A DNA stretch of 64,000 bases from JAJRZL01 sp964557855 (GCA_964557855.1 CAZLBP010000008.1:55039-119038), one strand, 5' to 3'. Numbered from the stretch's first letter, positions 8,978 through 18,399 are shown. Notes: generated by a model from the letters alone, not told the origin. Program-made: numbers and translations.

Positions 8978-9469
8978 ATGACTGAGGATAGCTTGATTCT
9001 CTATGAAGAAGAGATAAACCGGATCGACGGCATCATTTCCAAGCTGCTGAAAGGCGCGGAGGCTAAGTGTAGCTTGCTGGTGGACAAGGACGGACATCTG
9101 ATTACGCGTCAGGGTTTCACCAGTTCTCTCGATACTACTGCGCTGGCGGCCTTGCTGGCCGGCTCCTTTGCTTCAACCAAGGAAATCGCCAAGCTCGTCG
9201 GTGAGCCCGAGTTCTCGGTCCTCTTTCATCAGGGGAAGAAGGATCATATTCACATGTCTCTGGTTGGCGAACGGTCGATTCTGGCCGTGGTATTCGATGA
9301 CCGGACGACGATCGGCATGGTCAGACTGTGTGCTAAAGAAGCCGCCGATAAGCTGGCCGAGGTATTCGAAGAAATCAAAACGAACTCCCGTGTGGACGTG
9401 CAGAACTCGATCACCAACGGTTTTGCCGACGGGGCCCAGGAAAGACTCGATGATATCTTCCAGGACTAG
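8978..9469 (+). CDS. Roadblock/LC7 protein, fourth paralogue
   Basis: This 163-residue protein carries an N-terminal helix (IDGIISKLLKGAEAKCSLLV), the DKDGHLITRQG hairpin, a helix of small residues (TTALAALLAGSFASTKEIA) and the FSVLFHQGKKDHIHMSLVG strands typical of the longer, MglB-like Roadblock proteins. It then has about 35 extra C-terminal residues. An AAGGAGG ribosome-binding site lies upstream (about 8964-8972). It sits between the GTPase and pilB, which links the GTPase module to the pilus motors. Whether it is a GAP, a GEF-like factor or a scaffold cannot be read from sequence. Confidence 0.85.
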   Translation: MTEDSLILYEEEINRIDGIISKLLKGAEAKCSLLVDKDGHLITRQGFTSSLDTTALAALLAGSFASTKEIAKLVGEPEFSVLFHQGKKDHIHMSLVGERSILAVVFDDRTTIGMVRLCAKEAADKLAEVFEEIKTNSRVDVQNSITNGFADGAQERLDDIFQD

Positions 9470-9536
9470 TACCCCGGCGTGGAATCTCGCCGTAAACCAA
9501 AAACACTAAACATCCGGTCCTTCGGGATAGAAGCAA

Positions 9537-11237
9537 ATGGCGCCTGAAATCTCTTCGATGCTGGTCAAGGCCGGCAGAATCACTACCGAGCAAGCGGAAC
9601 AGGCATCTGACCTGGCCTCCAAAAAGGGCATGAAGCTCGAAGCTGCCCTGGTAGAGATCGGCGCTATTGAATCCGAAGAAGAGATTGCCAAGCTGATCGG
9701 CAAGAACCTGAAGATCGGTGCGCTGCGCATTGAAGATATCGAGCTCAACCCCGAAATCGTCAAACTCATTCCGCTCGACATCGCCAGGAAATTCAAAGTT
9801 GTCGCTGTCTCCAAGTTGAACAAGACGCTCCTGGTGGCCATCTCCGATCCCAACAACATCTATGTGCTGGATGCCCTGAAGTTCATCACCGGCTGCAACA
9901 TCCAGCCGGCCATCTCACCCGAAGCTGCCATTGAAAAGGCCATTGACAAGTACTACGATGATTCCGGCGGGCTTTCCGAAATCGTCAAGGGTCTGGAGGA
10001 CTCGGATGATCTGGAAGTGGTCGAGGCGGAAGACGGCTTCAACGACTCGGACATCATGTCGGCCATCCAGGACAAGCCGCTGGTCAAGCTGGTCGATTCC
10101 ATTATTGCCGACGCCATACGGATGGGTGCCTCGGACATCCATATCGAGATGTACGAGAAGCGGATTCGAGTCCGGTATCGTATCGACGGTGATCTGAGGG
10201 AGATGGCCCCGCTGCCGTTCAAATACCGCGCCGCCATCGTCTCCCGTGTCAAGATCATGGCCGACCTGGATATTTCCGAGCGACGGCTGCCGCAGGACGG
10301 ACGCATCAAGATCAAAATATCCGGCCGTACAGTGGACTTGCGTGTCTCCGTATTACCGACCATCTTCGGTGAAAAGGTCGTCATGCGAATCCTGGATCCG
10401 AACGCGCTGATGGTCGACATGACGAAACTCGGCTTTCGTGAAGAGGACCTCGCGAAGTTTCAGAAGGCGATTAGCCTGCCGTTCGGCATCATCCTCGTGA
10501 CGGGACCGACCGGTTCCGGCAAGACGACCAGTTTGTATTCCGCGCTCAAACAGATCAATAACGTGGACATCAATATCATGACTGCCGAGGACCCGGTCGA
10601 GTTCAACTTCGACGGTATCAATCAGGTCGCTATCCATTCCGATATCGGCCTGACCTTCGCCGCCTCCCTGCGGTCGTTCCTGCGTCAGGACCCCGATGTG
10701 GTCATGGTCGGTGAGATTCGTGACGGCGAGACGGCGGAGATCGCCATTCGAGCCGCCCTGACCGGTCACCTCGTTTTTTCCACGCTGCACACCAATGACG
10801 CGCCGTCATCGATCAACCGATTGATCGATATGGGCGTACCCTATTACCTGGTCGCTTCGGCCACCAAGCTCATCATGGCCCAGCGTATGTGTCGGAAGAT
10901 TTGTCCCTCCTGCAAGGAAGAAATCAATTTGACCGCGGAACAGGTGGAAAGCTTCGGCAATCTGCCCAAAGAGCTGCTCCGCAATATCCGCGCTTTCCGG
11001 GGCAAGGGCTGCCAGGACTGCAACAATACCGGTAAGTCCGGTCGAACCGGTATCTTTGAAGCCATGCCGGTAACACACGAAATCGAACAGCTTATTCTCG
11101 AAAAGGCCACCGACACGGCCATCCGTCGCCAGGCGCTGGAGCAGGGCATGTACAGTCTGCGGATGTGCGCGATCGAAAAGATGAAAGCCGGCGTTGTCGA
11201 TCTGGACGAAGTGTTTGCCGTCTCCTCGGGGCACTAG
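9537..11237 (+). CDS. pilB: Type IV pilus extension ATPase PilB
   Basis: PilB is the cytoplasmic hexameric motor that polymerises pilins. The 566-residue protein has an N-terminal MshEN-like domain (about 1-150), a linker, and the secretion ATPase core. The core shows Walker A GPTGSGKTTS (near 322), Asp and His boxes, and Walker B DPDVVMVGEIRD. Four cysteines in MCRKICPSC and GCQDCNNTG mark the zinc-binding site that separates PilB from PilT. The MshEN region lacks a clear RLGxxL cyclic-di-GMP motif (it reads KKGMKLEAAL), so nucleotide sensing there is uncertain. The gene follows a Roadblock gene and precedes pilT. Confidence 0.96.
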   Translation: MAPEISSMLVKAGRITTEQAEQASDLASKKGMKLEAALVEIGAIESEEEIAKLIGKNLKIGALRIEDIELNPEIVKLIPLDIARKFKVVAVSKLNKTLLVAISDPNNIYVLDALKFITGCNIQPAISPEAAIEKAIDKYYDDSGGLSEIVKGLEDSDDLEVVEAEDGFNDSDIMSAIQDKPLVKLVDSIIADAIRMGASDIHIEMYEKRIRVRYRIDGDLREMAPLPFKYRAAIVSRVKIMADLDISERRLPQDGRIKIKISGRTVDLRVSVLPTIFGEKVVMRILDPNALMVDMTKLGFREEDLAKFQKAISLPFGIILVTGPTGSGKTTSLYSALKQINNVDINIMTAEDPVEFNFDGINQVAIHSDIGLTFAASLRSFLRQDPDVVMVGEIRDGETAEIAIRAALTGHLVFSTLHTNDAPSSINRLIDMGVPYYLVASATKLIMAQRMCRKICPSCKEEINLTAEQVESFGNLPKELLRNIRAFRGKGCQDCNNTGKSGRTGIFEAMPVTHEIEQLILEKATDTAIRRQALEQGMYSLRMCAIEKMKAGVVDLDEVFAVSSGH

Positions 11238-11380
11238 AGGGTCGAGGGAGCTTATTGTCAGTCAAGGAGTTAGCGGTAGCCTTACGTGACTTTACGGTCA
11301 AGAATCACATCTCTTTTCCGATATAGATAGTAAAACAGCGTCCGGGATATCGGTGAACTCATAACTGGAAAGAACCACAC

Positions 11381-12457
11381 ATGGTTAATCTTCGTGAATT
11401 GCTCGAAGAAATGGTCAAGAAGGGCGCCTCCGACCTGCATCTGACAGTCGGCGCTCCGCCTGTTGTCCGTGTCGACGGCAAGTTGCAGCGCCTCGACCAC
11501 GATATTCTGACGAGTGAGCACACAAAGAAACTCTGTTACTCCATGTTGAGTGAGAAACAGAAGCTCAAATTCGAGCAAAACTCTGAACTCGACTTCTCCT
11601 TCGGTATCGAATCCATGAGTCGATTCCGCTGCAACGTGTTCATGCAGCGCGGCAACGTAGCGGTGGCCCTGCGCCAGATACCCTACAAAATCTGCACGTT
11701 CGAAGAGCTCGGTTTGCCCAAGGTGGTGGCCAGTTTCGCCAATCTCCCCCGCGGCCTGGTGCTCGTCACCGGCCCGACCGGGTCGGGGAAGTCGACCACG
11801 CTGGCGGCCGTTATAGACAAGATTAACAAAGAGCGCCCGGTACATATTATCACGGTCGAAGACCCCATCGAGTACCTGCACCGGCATAACCAGGCCCTGG
11901 TCAACCAGCGCGAAGTCTATTCCGATACGAATTCGTTCGCGGCCGCACTGAAATACGCCCTGCGAGAAGACCCGGACGTCGTGCTGGTCGGCGAGATGCG
12001 CGACCTCGAAACCATGGAGTCCGCCCTCTCGATTGCCGAAACCGGACACCTCGCGTTCGCTACCCTGCATACCAACTCGGCTTCGGAATCCATCAACCGG
12101 ATTGTCGATTCCTTTCCGACGAACCAGCAGGAGCAGGTCCGGGTGTCATTGTCCTTCTCTTTGCAGGCGATTGTCTCTCAAACGCTGATTCCGAAAATCG
12201 GCGGCGGCCGCGCCATGGGGCTGGAAATCATGGTTGCCACCCCGGCCATTCGCGCCCTCATCCGCGATGACAAGATCCACCAGATGTATTCCATGATCCA
12301 GTCCGGACAGAAATTCGGCATGAAGACGATGAACCAGTCTCTGGCGGAACTGTATTTATCCGGGAAAATCTCCATCAACGACGCCATGAATTACAGCCCG
12401 AGCACGGACGAATTGAGGGAAATGCTGTCACGCCAAAAGGCGCCGGCGGCTTACTGA
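11381..12457 (+). CDS. pilT: Type IV pilus retraction ATPase PilT
   Basis: PilT depolymerises the pilus and powers twitching. The 358-residue length is standard. It begins with the PilT N-terminal signature (LLEEMVKKGASDLHLTVGAP). Walker A is GPTGSGKSTT (near 130), and Walker B is DPDVVLVGEMRD. There are no zinc cysteines, and the C-terminal region has the PilT-type TPAIRALIRDDKIHQMYSMI segment. It lies 143 bp after pilB and 38 bp before pilC, in the conserved order pilB-pilT-pilC. The 143-bp gap has no clear gene or terminator. Confidence 0.97.
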   Translation: MVNLRELLEEMVKKGASDLHLTVGAPPVVRVDGKLQRLDHDILTSEHTKKLCYSMLSEKQKLKFEQNSELDFSFGIESMSRFRCNVFMQRGNVAVALRQIPYKICTFEELGLPKVVASFANLPRGLVLVTGPTGSGKSTTLAAVIDKINKERPVHIITVEDPIEYLHRHNQALVNQREVYSDTNSFAAALKYALREDPDVVLVGEMRDLETMESALSIAETGHLAFATLHTNSASESINRIVDSFPTNQQEQVRVSLSFSLQAIVSQTLIPKIGGGRAMGLEIMVATPAIRALIRDDKIHQMYSMIQSGQKFGMKTMNQSLAELYLSGKISINDAMNYSPSTDELREMLSRQKAPAAY

Positions 12458-12495
12458 TATATCCACGATGTTAACGAACATGTGTTGAAAGGACT

Positions 12496-13698
12496 TTGCA
12501 TATGCCGGAATTCGAGTACAAAGGAAAGACACTGGCCGGGGCCGCGGTTGCGGGCAAGCTGAAGGCCAAAACCAAAGCCGATGTTGAACGCGTACTCCGG
12601 CAGAACCGCATATTGGTCAAGTCTATTTCCAAGAGAGCTCCGGAAATCAACCTCAAGATCGGCACCGGTATCAAACGGGTCGAGATTTCTCGTTTCACCC
12701 GCCAGTTCGCTACCATGATTGGCGCCGGTCTGCCCATGGTGCAGTGCCTGGATATTCTGGCCAGCCAGTCACAGAACAAGGAGCTGTCCAAAGTCGTGGC
12801 CGACGTCAAGGAAGGGGTCTCCGGCGGCGCCACGCTTTCCGAGGCGCTGGCCCGTCACCCGAAAATCTTCGACCACTTGTACACGAATATGGTTGAAGCC
12901 GGTGAAGTCGGAGGCGCCCTGGACGCGATTCTGGTTCGCCTGGCCAACTATCGGGAAAAAGCCGACAAACTGATCCGTAAAGTAAAAGGCGCCATGATCT
13001 ACCCGGCCGTCATCATGTTCGTGGCCGCCGCCGTGACGGTTGGTATGCTGGCTTTCATTGTTCCCGTGTTCGCGAAGATGTTCGGCGGCCTGAACGCCGA
13101 TTTGCCCGGACCGACTTTGGTTGTCCTGAGCATTTCGAATTTCCTCCAGGCGAACTTCGTGTACCTCCTGATCGGGCTGATCGGAGCAACAGTGGCTTTT
13201 GTTTGGTGGAAACGTACTCCCTCCGGGGAATTCACGTGGGACAAGATCCTCCTGGTCATGCCGGTCATCGGTAATCTCGTACGCAAATCATCCGTGGCTC
13301 GTTTTACCCGGACCCTGGGCACGCTGTTGTCTTCGGGCGTGTCCATTCTGGATGCTCTTGACATCACCGCCAAGACGGCCGGCAATCAGGTTATTGCCGC
13401 CGCCATCAACAAGTCCGTCGTGGCGATTGCCGAGGGTGAGACTATCACGGCGCCGCTCAAGGAAACCGGTGTCTTCCCGCCCATGGTGACTCAGATGATC
13501 TCGGTCGGTGAAAAAACCGGCGGTCTGGACGATATGCTGAACAAGATCGCCGACTTCTACGACGAAGAAGTTGACGACGCGGTGTCTGCCCTGACCTCCG
13601 TCATCGAGCCGATTATTATCGTATTTATGGGCATTATTATCGGCGGTATTCTGGTGGCCATGTATCTGCCGATGTTCGATATTATCGGCAAGATTTAG
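12496..13698 (+). CDS. pilC: Type IV pilus inner-membrane platform PilC
   Basis: PilC is the polytopic platform that couples the PilB and PilT motors to the growing pilus. The 400-residue protein contains two T2SSF domains, each with the RFTRQFATMIGAGLPMVQ or RFTRTLGTLLSSGVSIL type opening, and three transmembrane helices (near 170-195, 220-240 and 370-392). The start is ATG 12502 or 12496; the family's usual MPEFEYKG begins at 12502, so two residues are in doubt. It is followed by a hairpin at 13741-13763 that may reduce read-through into pilS. Confidence 0.95.
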   Translation: MHMPEFEYKGKTLAGAAVAGKLKAKTKADVERVLRQNRILVKSISKRAPEINLKIGTGIKRVEISRFTRQFATMIGAGLPMVQCLDILASQSQNKELSKVVADVKEGVSGGATLSEALARHPKIFDHLYTNMVEAGEVGGALDAILVRLANYREKADKLIRKVKGAMIYPAVIMFVAAAVTVGMLAFIVPVFAKMFGGLNADLPGPTLVVLSISNFLQANFVYLLIGLIGATVAFVWWKRTPSGEFTWDKILLVMPVIGNLVRKSSVARFTRTLGTLLSSGVSILDALDITAKTAGNQVIAAAINKSVVAIAEGETITAPLKETGVFPPMVTQMISVGEKTGGLDDMLNKIADFYDEEVDDAVSALTSVIEPIIIVFMGIIIGGILVAMYLPMFDIIGKI

Positions 13699-13740
13699 TC
13701 GGGAGTAACGAGACGGGTCCGTTGACCCGAACAACAAGAA

Positions 13741-13763
13741 AACGGCGCGGCGGGCGCGCCGTT
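13741..13763 (+). terminator. Perfect 9-bp GC-rich hairpin between pilC and pilS
   Basis: AACGGCGCG pairs with CGCGCCGTT around the loop GCGGG. The downstream side is CTTCAT rather than a run of T, so it is either a weak terminator or attenuator, or an mRNA stability hairpin. Its position makes the TTG at 13722 unlikely as the pilS start. Confidence 0.45.
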
Positions 13764-13769
13764 CTTCAT

Positions 13770-15461
13770 ATGCAGAGAGTCTTAAAAACAGACCGGATGG
13801 AGTGGTTCATCCCACTCCGGTTGGCTTCATTCGTAATCATATTCGCTGTCCTGGTGCTGTGGCTGCGTAACCCGGACTACCTCCGCCTGCCCTTTTTTCT
13901 CTATTGCGTGTTCACCCTCGCGTTTACACTATTGCTGGCACTTGATAAAAAGCGTCGGGTGACGACGCTCGGCGCCGCTGTTATCGCCCTCCAGTTCATA
14001 TCGGAGCTGACCGTCGAGGTGGGCATCATTTACGCCACCGGCGCCACCAATTCGCCTTTTTCGGCCCTGTGCCTGCTGACTATCGTGTCGGCCGCGATGA
14101 TCTTCAGGTTGACCGGTACCCTGCTTATCGCGTCACTGCTGTCTCTCCTGTATGCCGGCGTCGTCTGGCTTGGTCTCCCGGAAGTAGAGAATCCCGGGCT
14201 CAACGTCGGCGCCCTGAGAGTGTTCTTCGAGGCTCAGGACACGGTCTTCTATTCCCTCTTTCTGCACATCCTCATGTTTTACCTGACCGCGTTTATTGCC
14301 GGTTTTCTGGCCGAGCGTCTTATTGCACAGGACCGGCAGCTGGCTGACACCTCTCGGGAACTGCGGCGCGCCCGTTTAGAGACCGATGATATTTTGTATC
14401 ACCTGAACTCGGGGCTGTTGACAGTCGATGCGCAGGGAACCATCGTCTTTTTCAACCGGGCCGCCGAGAAAATACTGGAGTACCGGGAGGAGGAGATCAA
14501 AGGGCGTTTATGTACCGATGTCTTCGGCGAACGGATGCCTAACCTGGCCCAGTGTCTCATGGAAAGCATTGATTTGCGCGAAGCGCACGTGCGTCGCGAG
14601 ATTACGATCAGCTCCAGCCGAGGAACCGAGATTCCCGTCGGACTGTCGATCTCGATTCTCACCGAGCCGGATCTCTCGGTTCGAGGTGTTATCGCCATTT
14701 TCTCTGATCTTCGTGAAGCTAAGATGCTGGAGGCCAAGATGCGCGCCGCCGACCGCCTGGCCGCCGTCGGTGAACTGTCGGCCTCCATTGCCCACGAAAT
14801 TCACAACCCCCTGGCCGCGATATCCGGATCGGTGGAGATGCTGAAAAACGACCTGGTATTGTCCGGAGAGAACCGGCGCCTGATGGAACTTATCCTGAAA
14901 GAATCGCAACGTCTCAACAAAATACTCAGCGAGTTCCTGCAATATGCCCGGGTTGATCGTCCGGCATACACGAAGGTGGATCTGTGCCATACCATCAGCG
15001 ACGTGCTCCGCCTGCTGCATCATCATGATTCTTTCGGTGACAACATCGCCATTTCGTTCGAGACTCGACTGCCTGTGGTTTACGTGACGGGGGACGAAGA
15101 TCTCTTGAAACAGTTGCTCCTGAATCTGATGGTGAATGCCTGCGAAGCGTTTGAGGGCCGGCCGGGACGCATTGCCGTCGAGGTACGCACGGACGAACAA
15201 AAAGGGCAGGCGTGGCTGCAGATTGAGGACAACGGGCCCGGCATTCCGGAGGACGTGCAGCGGAAGATTTACCAGCCTTTCTTTTCGACCAAGAAATCCG
15301 GGACCGGCCTGGGACTGGCCATCGTACACCGAATTTGCTCCACCCTAAAGCTGAGAATGCGGGTTCGCTCCGAGATCGGCCGAGGAACCTGCTTTACGAT
15401 CGAGTTCAATTCCTACCAGCCGGACCGGATAACATTCACGCCTGTCCTTTCCACCTCGTAA
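13770..15461 (+). CDS. pilS: PilS-like membrane sensor histidine kinase
   Basis: Six hydrophobic helices (about 10-185) resemble the PilS sensor region. A PAS domain follows (about 195-310; DDILYHLNSGLLTVDAQGTI). The HisKA H-box is SIAHEIHNPLAAISGSVEM (His near 341), and the ATPase has N, G1 and G2 boxes (NLMVNACEAFEG, DNGPGIPED, GTGLGLAIVH). In classical systems PilS phosphorylates PilR, a sigma-54 activator of pilin genes. No pilR is adjacent; the only sigma-54-type regulator here is 8.6 kb away at 24079. I start at ATG 13770 because the upstream TTG lies before a stable hairpin; ATG 13797 is an alternative. Confidence 0.88.
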   Translation: MQRVLKTDRMEWFIPLRLASFVIIFAVLVLWLRNPDYLRLPFFLYCVFTLAFTLLLALDKKRRVTTLGAAVIALQFISELTVEVGIIYATGATNSPFSALCLLTIVSAAMIFRLTGTLLIASLLSLLYAGVVWLGLPEVENPGLNVGALRVFFEAQDTVFYSLFLHILMFYLTAFIAGFLAERLIAQDRQLADTSRELRRARLETDDILYHLNSGLLTVDAQGTIVFFNRAAEKILEYREEEIKGRLCTDVFGERMPNLAQCLMESIDLREAHVRREITISSSRGTEIPVGLSISILTEPDLSVRGVIAIFSDLREAKMLEAKMRAADRLAAVGELSASIAHEIHNPLAAISGSVEMLKNDLVLSGENRRLMELILKESQRLNKILSEFLQYARVDRPAYTKVDLCHTISDVLRLLHHHDSFGDNIAISFETRLPVVYVTGDEDLLKQLLLNLMVNACEAFEGRPGRIAVEVRTDEQKGQAWLQIEDNGPGIPEDVQRKIYQPFFSTKKSGTGLGLAIVHRICSTLKLRMRVRSEIGRGTCFTIEFNSYQPDRITFTPVLSTS

Positions 15462-15562
15462 CGACACCGTCTTTGCTCATCGAAAATCACTCACGTTTGG
15501 GGTTGATTTTCGGCGCAGTCCGTATAACTTACGTGACCATAAACAGCTTTTGAGAGGAATTC

Positions 15563-17305
15563 ATGAGAAAGAGCTTTGTTTTAATTTTGATATTGACCGT
15601 CTGCGTCGTGTCGTTTGGGTGCAAGCGGCCGTGGATTTCGGAACACAATGTCGACCAGTATTTCTACGTGGTCGCCCGGGTTGATACGACGTACTCCATA
15701 ACCATGCCGCAACTGTTCGAAGCTCTCAACGAGAGCCGACTTCTTCCGTATGGCGGAACACTGCCGGTTTCGGAAGTCCGGTTATTCCTTGACAGTATTC
15801 TCGTCGACACCATCGGCGGCTCGCTGGCTCGTGAAGTCGATCTGAGCGACCACTATGAACAGTATGACCTGTTCCGACGGCAGTATCACAGCCTGCTGGT
15901 CAACGAGTACTCGAAATACGCCGTAGACGAGCGCGTGGAGGTCGATTCGCTGGAGGTTCTCGAGTTCTTTAACAACAACCCCGATCTCTTTTTTCGAGAA
16001 GAACAGATCTATATTCATCACATCCTGGTTTCGGCCTGGGCATTGAAGGACGGTCCGGATTCTCTGTACTATCGTTCGCTGGGGAACGAAAAGCTGCACG
16101 AAGAGGCGGCCAGGTATGCGCAACAGATCAAGGAGCGACTGGACTCCGGAATGACATTCTCCGAGGCGGCGCAGAAGTATTCCCACGATGTGATGACCGC
16201 CGATCTCGGTGGTGAGCTCGGTTGGGTCGTCAGAAATCGATACAAGCATCCTTTTGATTCGATAGCGTTCGCTCTTGAGCCGGGTGAGTACTCCAATGTC
16301 TACCGGGATGAGGATGGTTGGCACATTGTCCTGGTGACCGATCATCGACCGCCCGGCGTCCCGCCGCTCGATTCCACGTTGTTCGGTATGGCAAAGGGAG
16401 CCATAGCGGCCGCAAAGACCGACTCCATTGTCCGGCCCTTGATTGACTCCCTGAGACAGGAAGTCAATCTCGAATTCAACGAAGCCGTTTTGGATACGAA
16501 CGTCTACAAAGTCGACAGGTGGGTCTGGGCTGCGGTCGTAAACGGCATCGACACCATCGACTTCAACGAGCTACGCGAATTTGAAGAAAAGTATCGGCGG
16601 GCCAACCGTATTGACAATTCCACGGTGGAAATGAAAAAGGAAATGATCCGGGAGCGAGCTCTCAGATACGCGGTCATTCAGGCGGCGCGGGCGGCCGGTA
16701 TCGATACGCTGCCGGACGTAGTCAAGAAAAGACAATCACTGCTGCATCATTACCGGAAGACAATATTCATGGCGGACAGAAAACTTAAGGGCTATGTCCC
16801 ACCGGATAGCGCCGTTGAGAGGTATTTCGAGGAGCACCAAGATGAATTCGTGGTGCACAAGCCGCTGACGGTGCAGCAAATCATTGTCGAGGATTCCGTA
16901 TTGGGAGAATTCGTACGGGATCAGGCGTTGGCCGGAGTCGACTTTCTGGAGTTAGCGGAGGAATACTATCCCGGTGAGCCAAGTCTACGCAGAGAACTGG
17001 CCGATCTGGGAGCCATCGGTCCTGAAGACGTCTCTGAAGAATTCTACAAAAGTGCTCTTCTGACTCCCCCGGGCAGCGTCAGTCGTCCGATCAAGACCGA
17101 ATACGGGTATCACTTGATCAAAGTGGTGAGCCGAACTGACAATCCCGATGCAGCCCGGGTCCGGCACAAGATACTACCGATTCTGAAAGAGGAGAAAGCT
17201 CGTGAAGTCTTCGCCGAGTTCAGAGACAAGCTCTACAGCCGGGTCGACGTGAGTTTTCCCAACAAATTACATCCGGTTCATTTGAAACCCGTCGAGTACC
17301 GCTAA
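15563..17305 (+). CDS. Periplasmic PpiC/SurA-type peptidyl-prolyl isomerase, putative lipoprotein
   Basis: The N-terminal hydrophobic stretch ends at VVSFGC (Cys20), a loose lipobox, so lipidation is plausible. Two parvulin-type rotamase segments are visible. The first (about 145-260) has YIHHILVSAW, DLGGELGWV and GWHIVLV. The second (about 430-540) has VQQIIV, ADLGAIGPEDV and YGYHLIKVV. Such proteins help outer-membrane and surface proteins fold. The first segment keeps more of the classical histidines; the second looks degenerate and may be a chaperone-type copy. It begins about 100 bp after pilS behind GAGAGGAATTC. Confidence 0.85.
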   Translation: MRKSFVLILILTVCVVSFGCKRPWISEHNVDQYFYVVARVDTTYSITMPQLFEALNESRLLPYGGTLPVSEVRLFLDSILVDTIGGSLAREVDLSDHYEQYDLFRRQYHSLLVNEYSKYAVDERVEVDSLEVLEFFNNNPDLFFREEQIYIHHILVSAWALKDGPDSLYYRSLGNEKLHEEAARYAQQIKERLDSGMTFSEAAQKYSHDVMTADLGGELGWVVRNRYKHPFDSIAFALEPGEYSNVYRDEDGWHIVLVTDHRPPGVPPLDSTLFGMAKGAIAAAKTDSIVRPLIDSLRQEVNLEFNEAVLDTNVYKVDRWVWAAVVNGIDTIDFNELREFEEKYRRANRIDNSTVEMKKEMIRERALRYAVIQAARAAGIDTLPDVVKKRQSLLHHYRKTIFMADRKLKGYVPPDSAVERYFEEHQDEFVVHKPLTVQQIIVEDSVLGEFVRDQALAGVDFLELAEEYYPGEPSLRRELADLGAIGPEDVSEEFYKSALLTPPGSVSRPIKTEYGYHLIKVVSRTDNPDAARVRHKILPILKEEKAREVFAEFRDKLYSRVDVSFPNKLHPVHLKPVEYR

Positions 17306-17307
17306 TA

Positions 17308-17946
17308 GTGAACCCGCGAGGTGAATCGCCGCTTTCCGGGCAGATTCCGTTCAATCAGGAATTAGCTCGTAAGGCCACACACTTGACCGCACTCGTCATT
17401 CCGTCCGGTTATTACTTGTTGGATTTCACCAAGTTAGAAATGCTCAGCGTAATGCTGCCCCTTACGCTCCTGGTCGTCATCATTGACATTTCACGACTCA
17501 GAAACGGTCTTCTTTGGAACAATAAGCTGGTCAGCAGTCTGTTCTCACGTATGATCCGGGTTCATGAGGCGGGGGGGGATTTCACCGGGGCATTCTACAT
17601 ATTGGTTGCCGTCTGCGTGACCGTGGCACTGTTTAGTAAGTCGGTAGCCGTTGCGGCGTTGGCGTTTGTGGTAGTGGGGGACACTATCGCGGCTATTATA
17701 GGGAGACTATTCGGTAAACACCGGTTCGGCAATAGTAAGTCTGTGGAAGGCTCCCTGGGATGTTTACTTGGAACCGTCGTCGTGGCCGGTGTCACACCCA
17801 ATCTGGCATTTGGCATTGGAATCGCCGGGGCAATCACGGCTACGGTTGTCGAGGCGCTTCCGTTCGGGGTCGATGACAACCTCACTATTCCTCTCGCTTC
17901 AGGACTGGTTATGACGCTGGTCATCAAAATTGTTGGAAATATATGA
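17308..17946 (+). CDS. SEC59/DGK1/VTE5-family membrane kinase-like protein
   Basis: The 212-residue protein is almost wholly hydrophobic, with about six membrane helices. It contains ELARKATHLTAL near the N-terminus and VGDTIAAIIGRLFGKHRFG plus KSVEGSLGC in the second half. These motifs occur in CTP-dependent dolichol, diacylglycerol and phytol kinases and their bacterial homologues. The likely substrate is a lipid alcohol, but which one cannot be said. The GTG start lies 2 bp after the stop of the isomerase gene, so translation is probably coupled. Confidence 0.75.
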   Translation: MNPRGESPLSGQIPFNQELARKATHLTALVIPSGYYLLDFTKLEMLSVMLPLTLLVVIIDISRLRNGLLWNNKLVSSLFSRMIRVHEAGGDFTGAFYILVAVCVTVALFSKSVAVAALAFVVVGDTIAAIIGRLFGKHRFGNSKSVEGSLGCLLGTVVVAGVTPNLAFGIGIAGAITATVVEALPFGVDDNLTIPLASGLVMTLVIKIVGNI

Positions 17947-17965
17947 GATTTCGGTGTGTTTTTTG

Positions 17966-17995
17966 TTGACCGCCCGCAAAGGGCTTGCGTATAAT
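17966..17995 (+). promoter_or_regulatory. Sigma-70-type promoter of the cold-shock gene
   Basis: TTGACC (17966-17971) and a perfect TATAAT (17990-17995) are separated by 18 bp. Transcription should begin near 18002, giving a leader of about 45 nt with a GGAGGGTTAAGAG ribosome-binding region before the ATG. Confidence 0.82.
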
Positions 17996-18047
17996 ATTTG
18001 GAACAGGTACTGGAGCTCTCAACTGTTTAACCGTGGAGGGTTAAGAG

Positions 18048-18254
18048 ATGTCAAGAGGTACCGTCACGTACTTCAATGATACCAAGGGATGGGGCATAAT
18101 TTCCAGTGAAGATCTTCAGCAGGATGTGTATGTTCATTACACCAACATCAACATGGACGGTTTTCAAACGCTGGCTAGGGGGCAGGAAGTCCTATTTGAA
18201 GTTACTGACTCTAAAGCAGGTCTTAAAGCTCAGAACGTAACTCCGACCTGCTGA
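18048..18254 (+). CDS. CspA-family cold-shock protein
   Basis: The 68 residues form a single cold-shock domain: GTVTYFNDTKGWGIIS (RNP1 region) and DVYVHYTNI (RNP2 region). The family binds single-stranded RNA or DNA and melts secondary structure. RNP1 is slightly divergent, with GWGII where GFGFI is usual, and the protein ends in an unusual TPTC. It is a single-gene unit with its own strong promoter and a textbook terminator. Confidence 0.93.
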   Translation: MSRGTVTYFNDTKGWGIISSEDLQQDVYVHYTNINMDGFQTLARGQEVLFEVTDSKAGLKAQNVTPTC

Positions 18255-18282
18255 CTCGTTTCAAACGTCTAGTGTTTTCTAT

Positions 18283-18313
18283 GGCCGTTCCGTAAAGGGA
18301 ACGGTCTTTTTTT
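18283..18313 (+). terminator. Rho-independent terminator of the cold-shock gene
   Basis: GGCCGTTCC (18283-18291) pairs with GGAACGGTC (18298-18306) with one G-U pair, and seven T residues follow directly. Confidence 0.9.
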
Positions 18314-18337
18314 GCACGGTTGATCCGGAGGACAAAG

Positions 18338-18399
18338 GGCTGTGTCAAATGATCAGGTATTGTCGATTCTCTGTCTCAAGTAGAGGCGACACTCGTCCC
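18338..18399 (+). repeat. Copy of the GGCTGT...GTAGAGGCG repeat (degenerate)
   Basis: It begins GGCTGTGTCAAA and ends GTAGAGGCGACACTCGTCCC. It aligns with the left two fifths of the element at 18477-18641, sharing GGCTGT, CAA, TATT, TGTC and GTAGAGGCG.CTCGTCCC in the same order. The right end of this copy is not visible. Confidence 0.6.
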
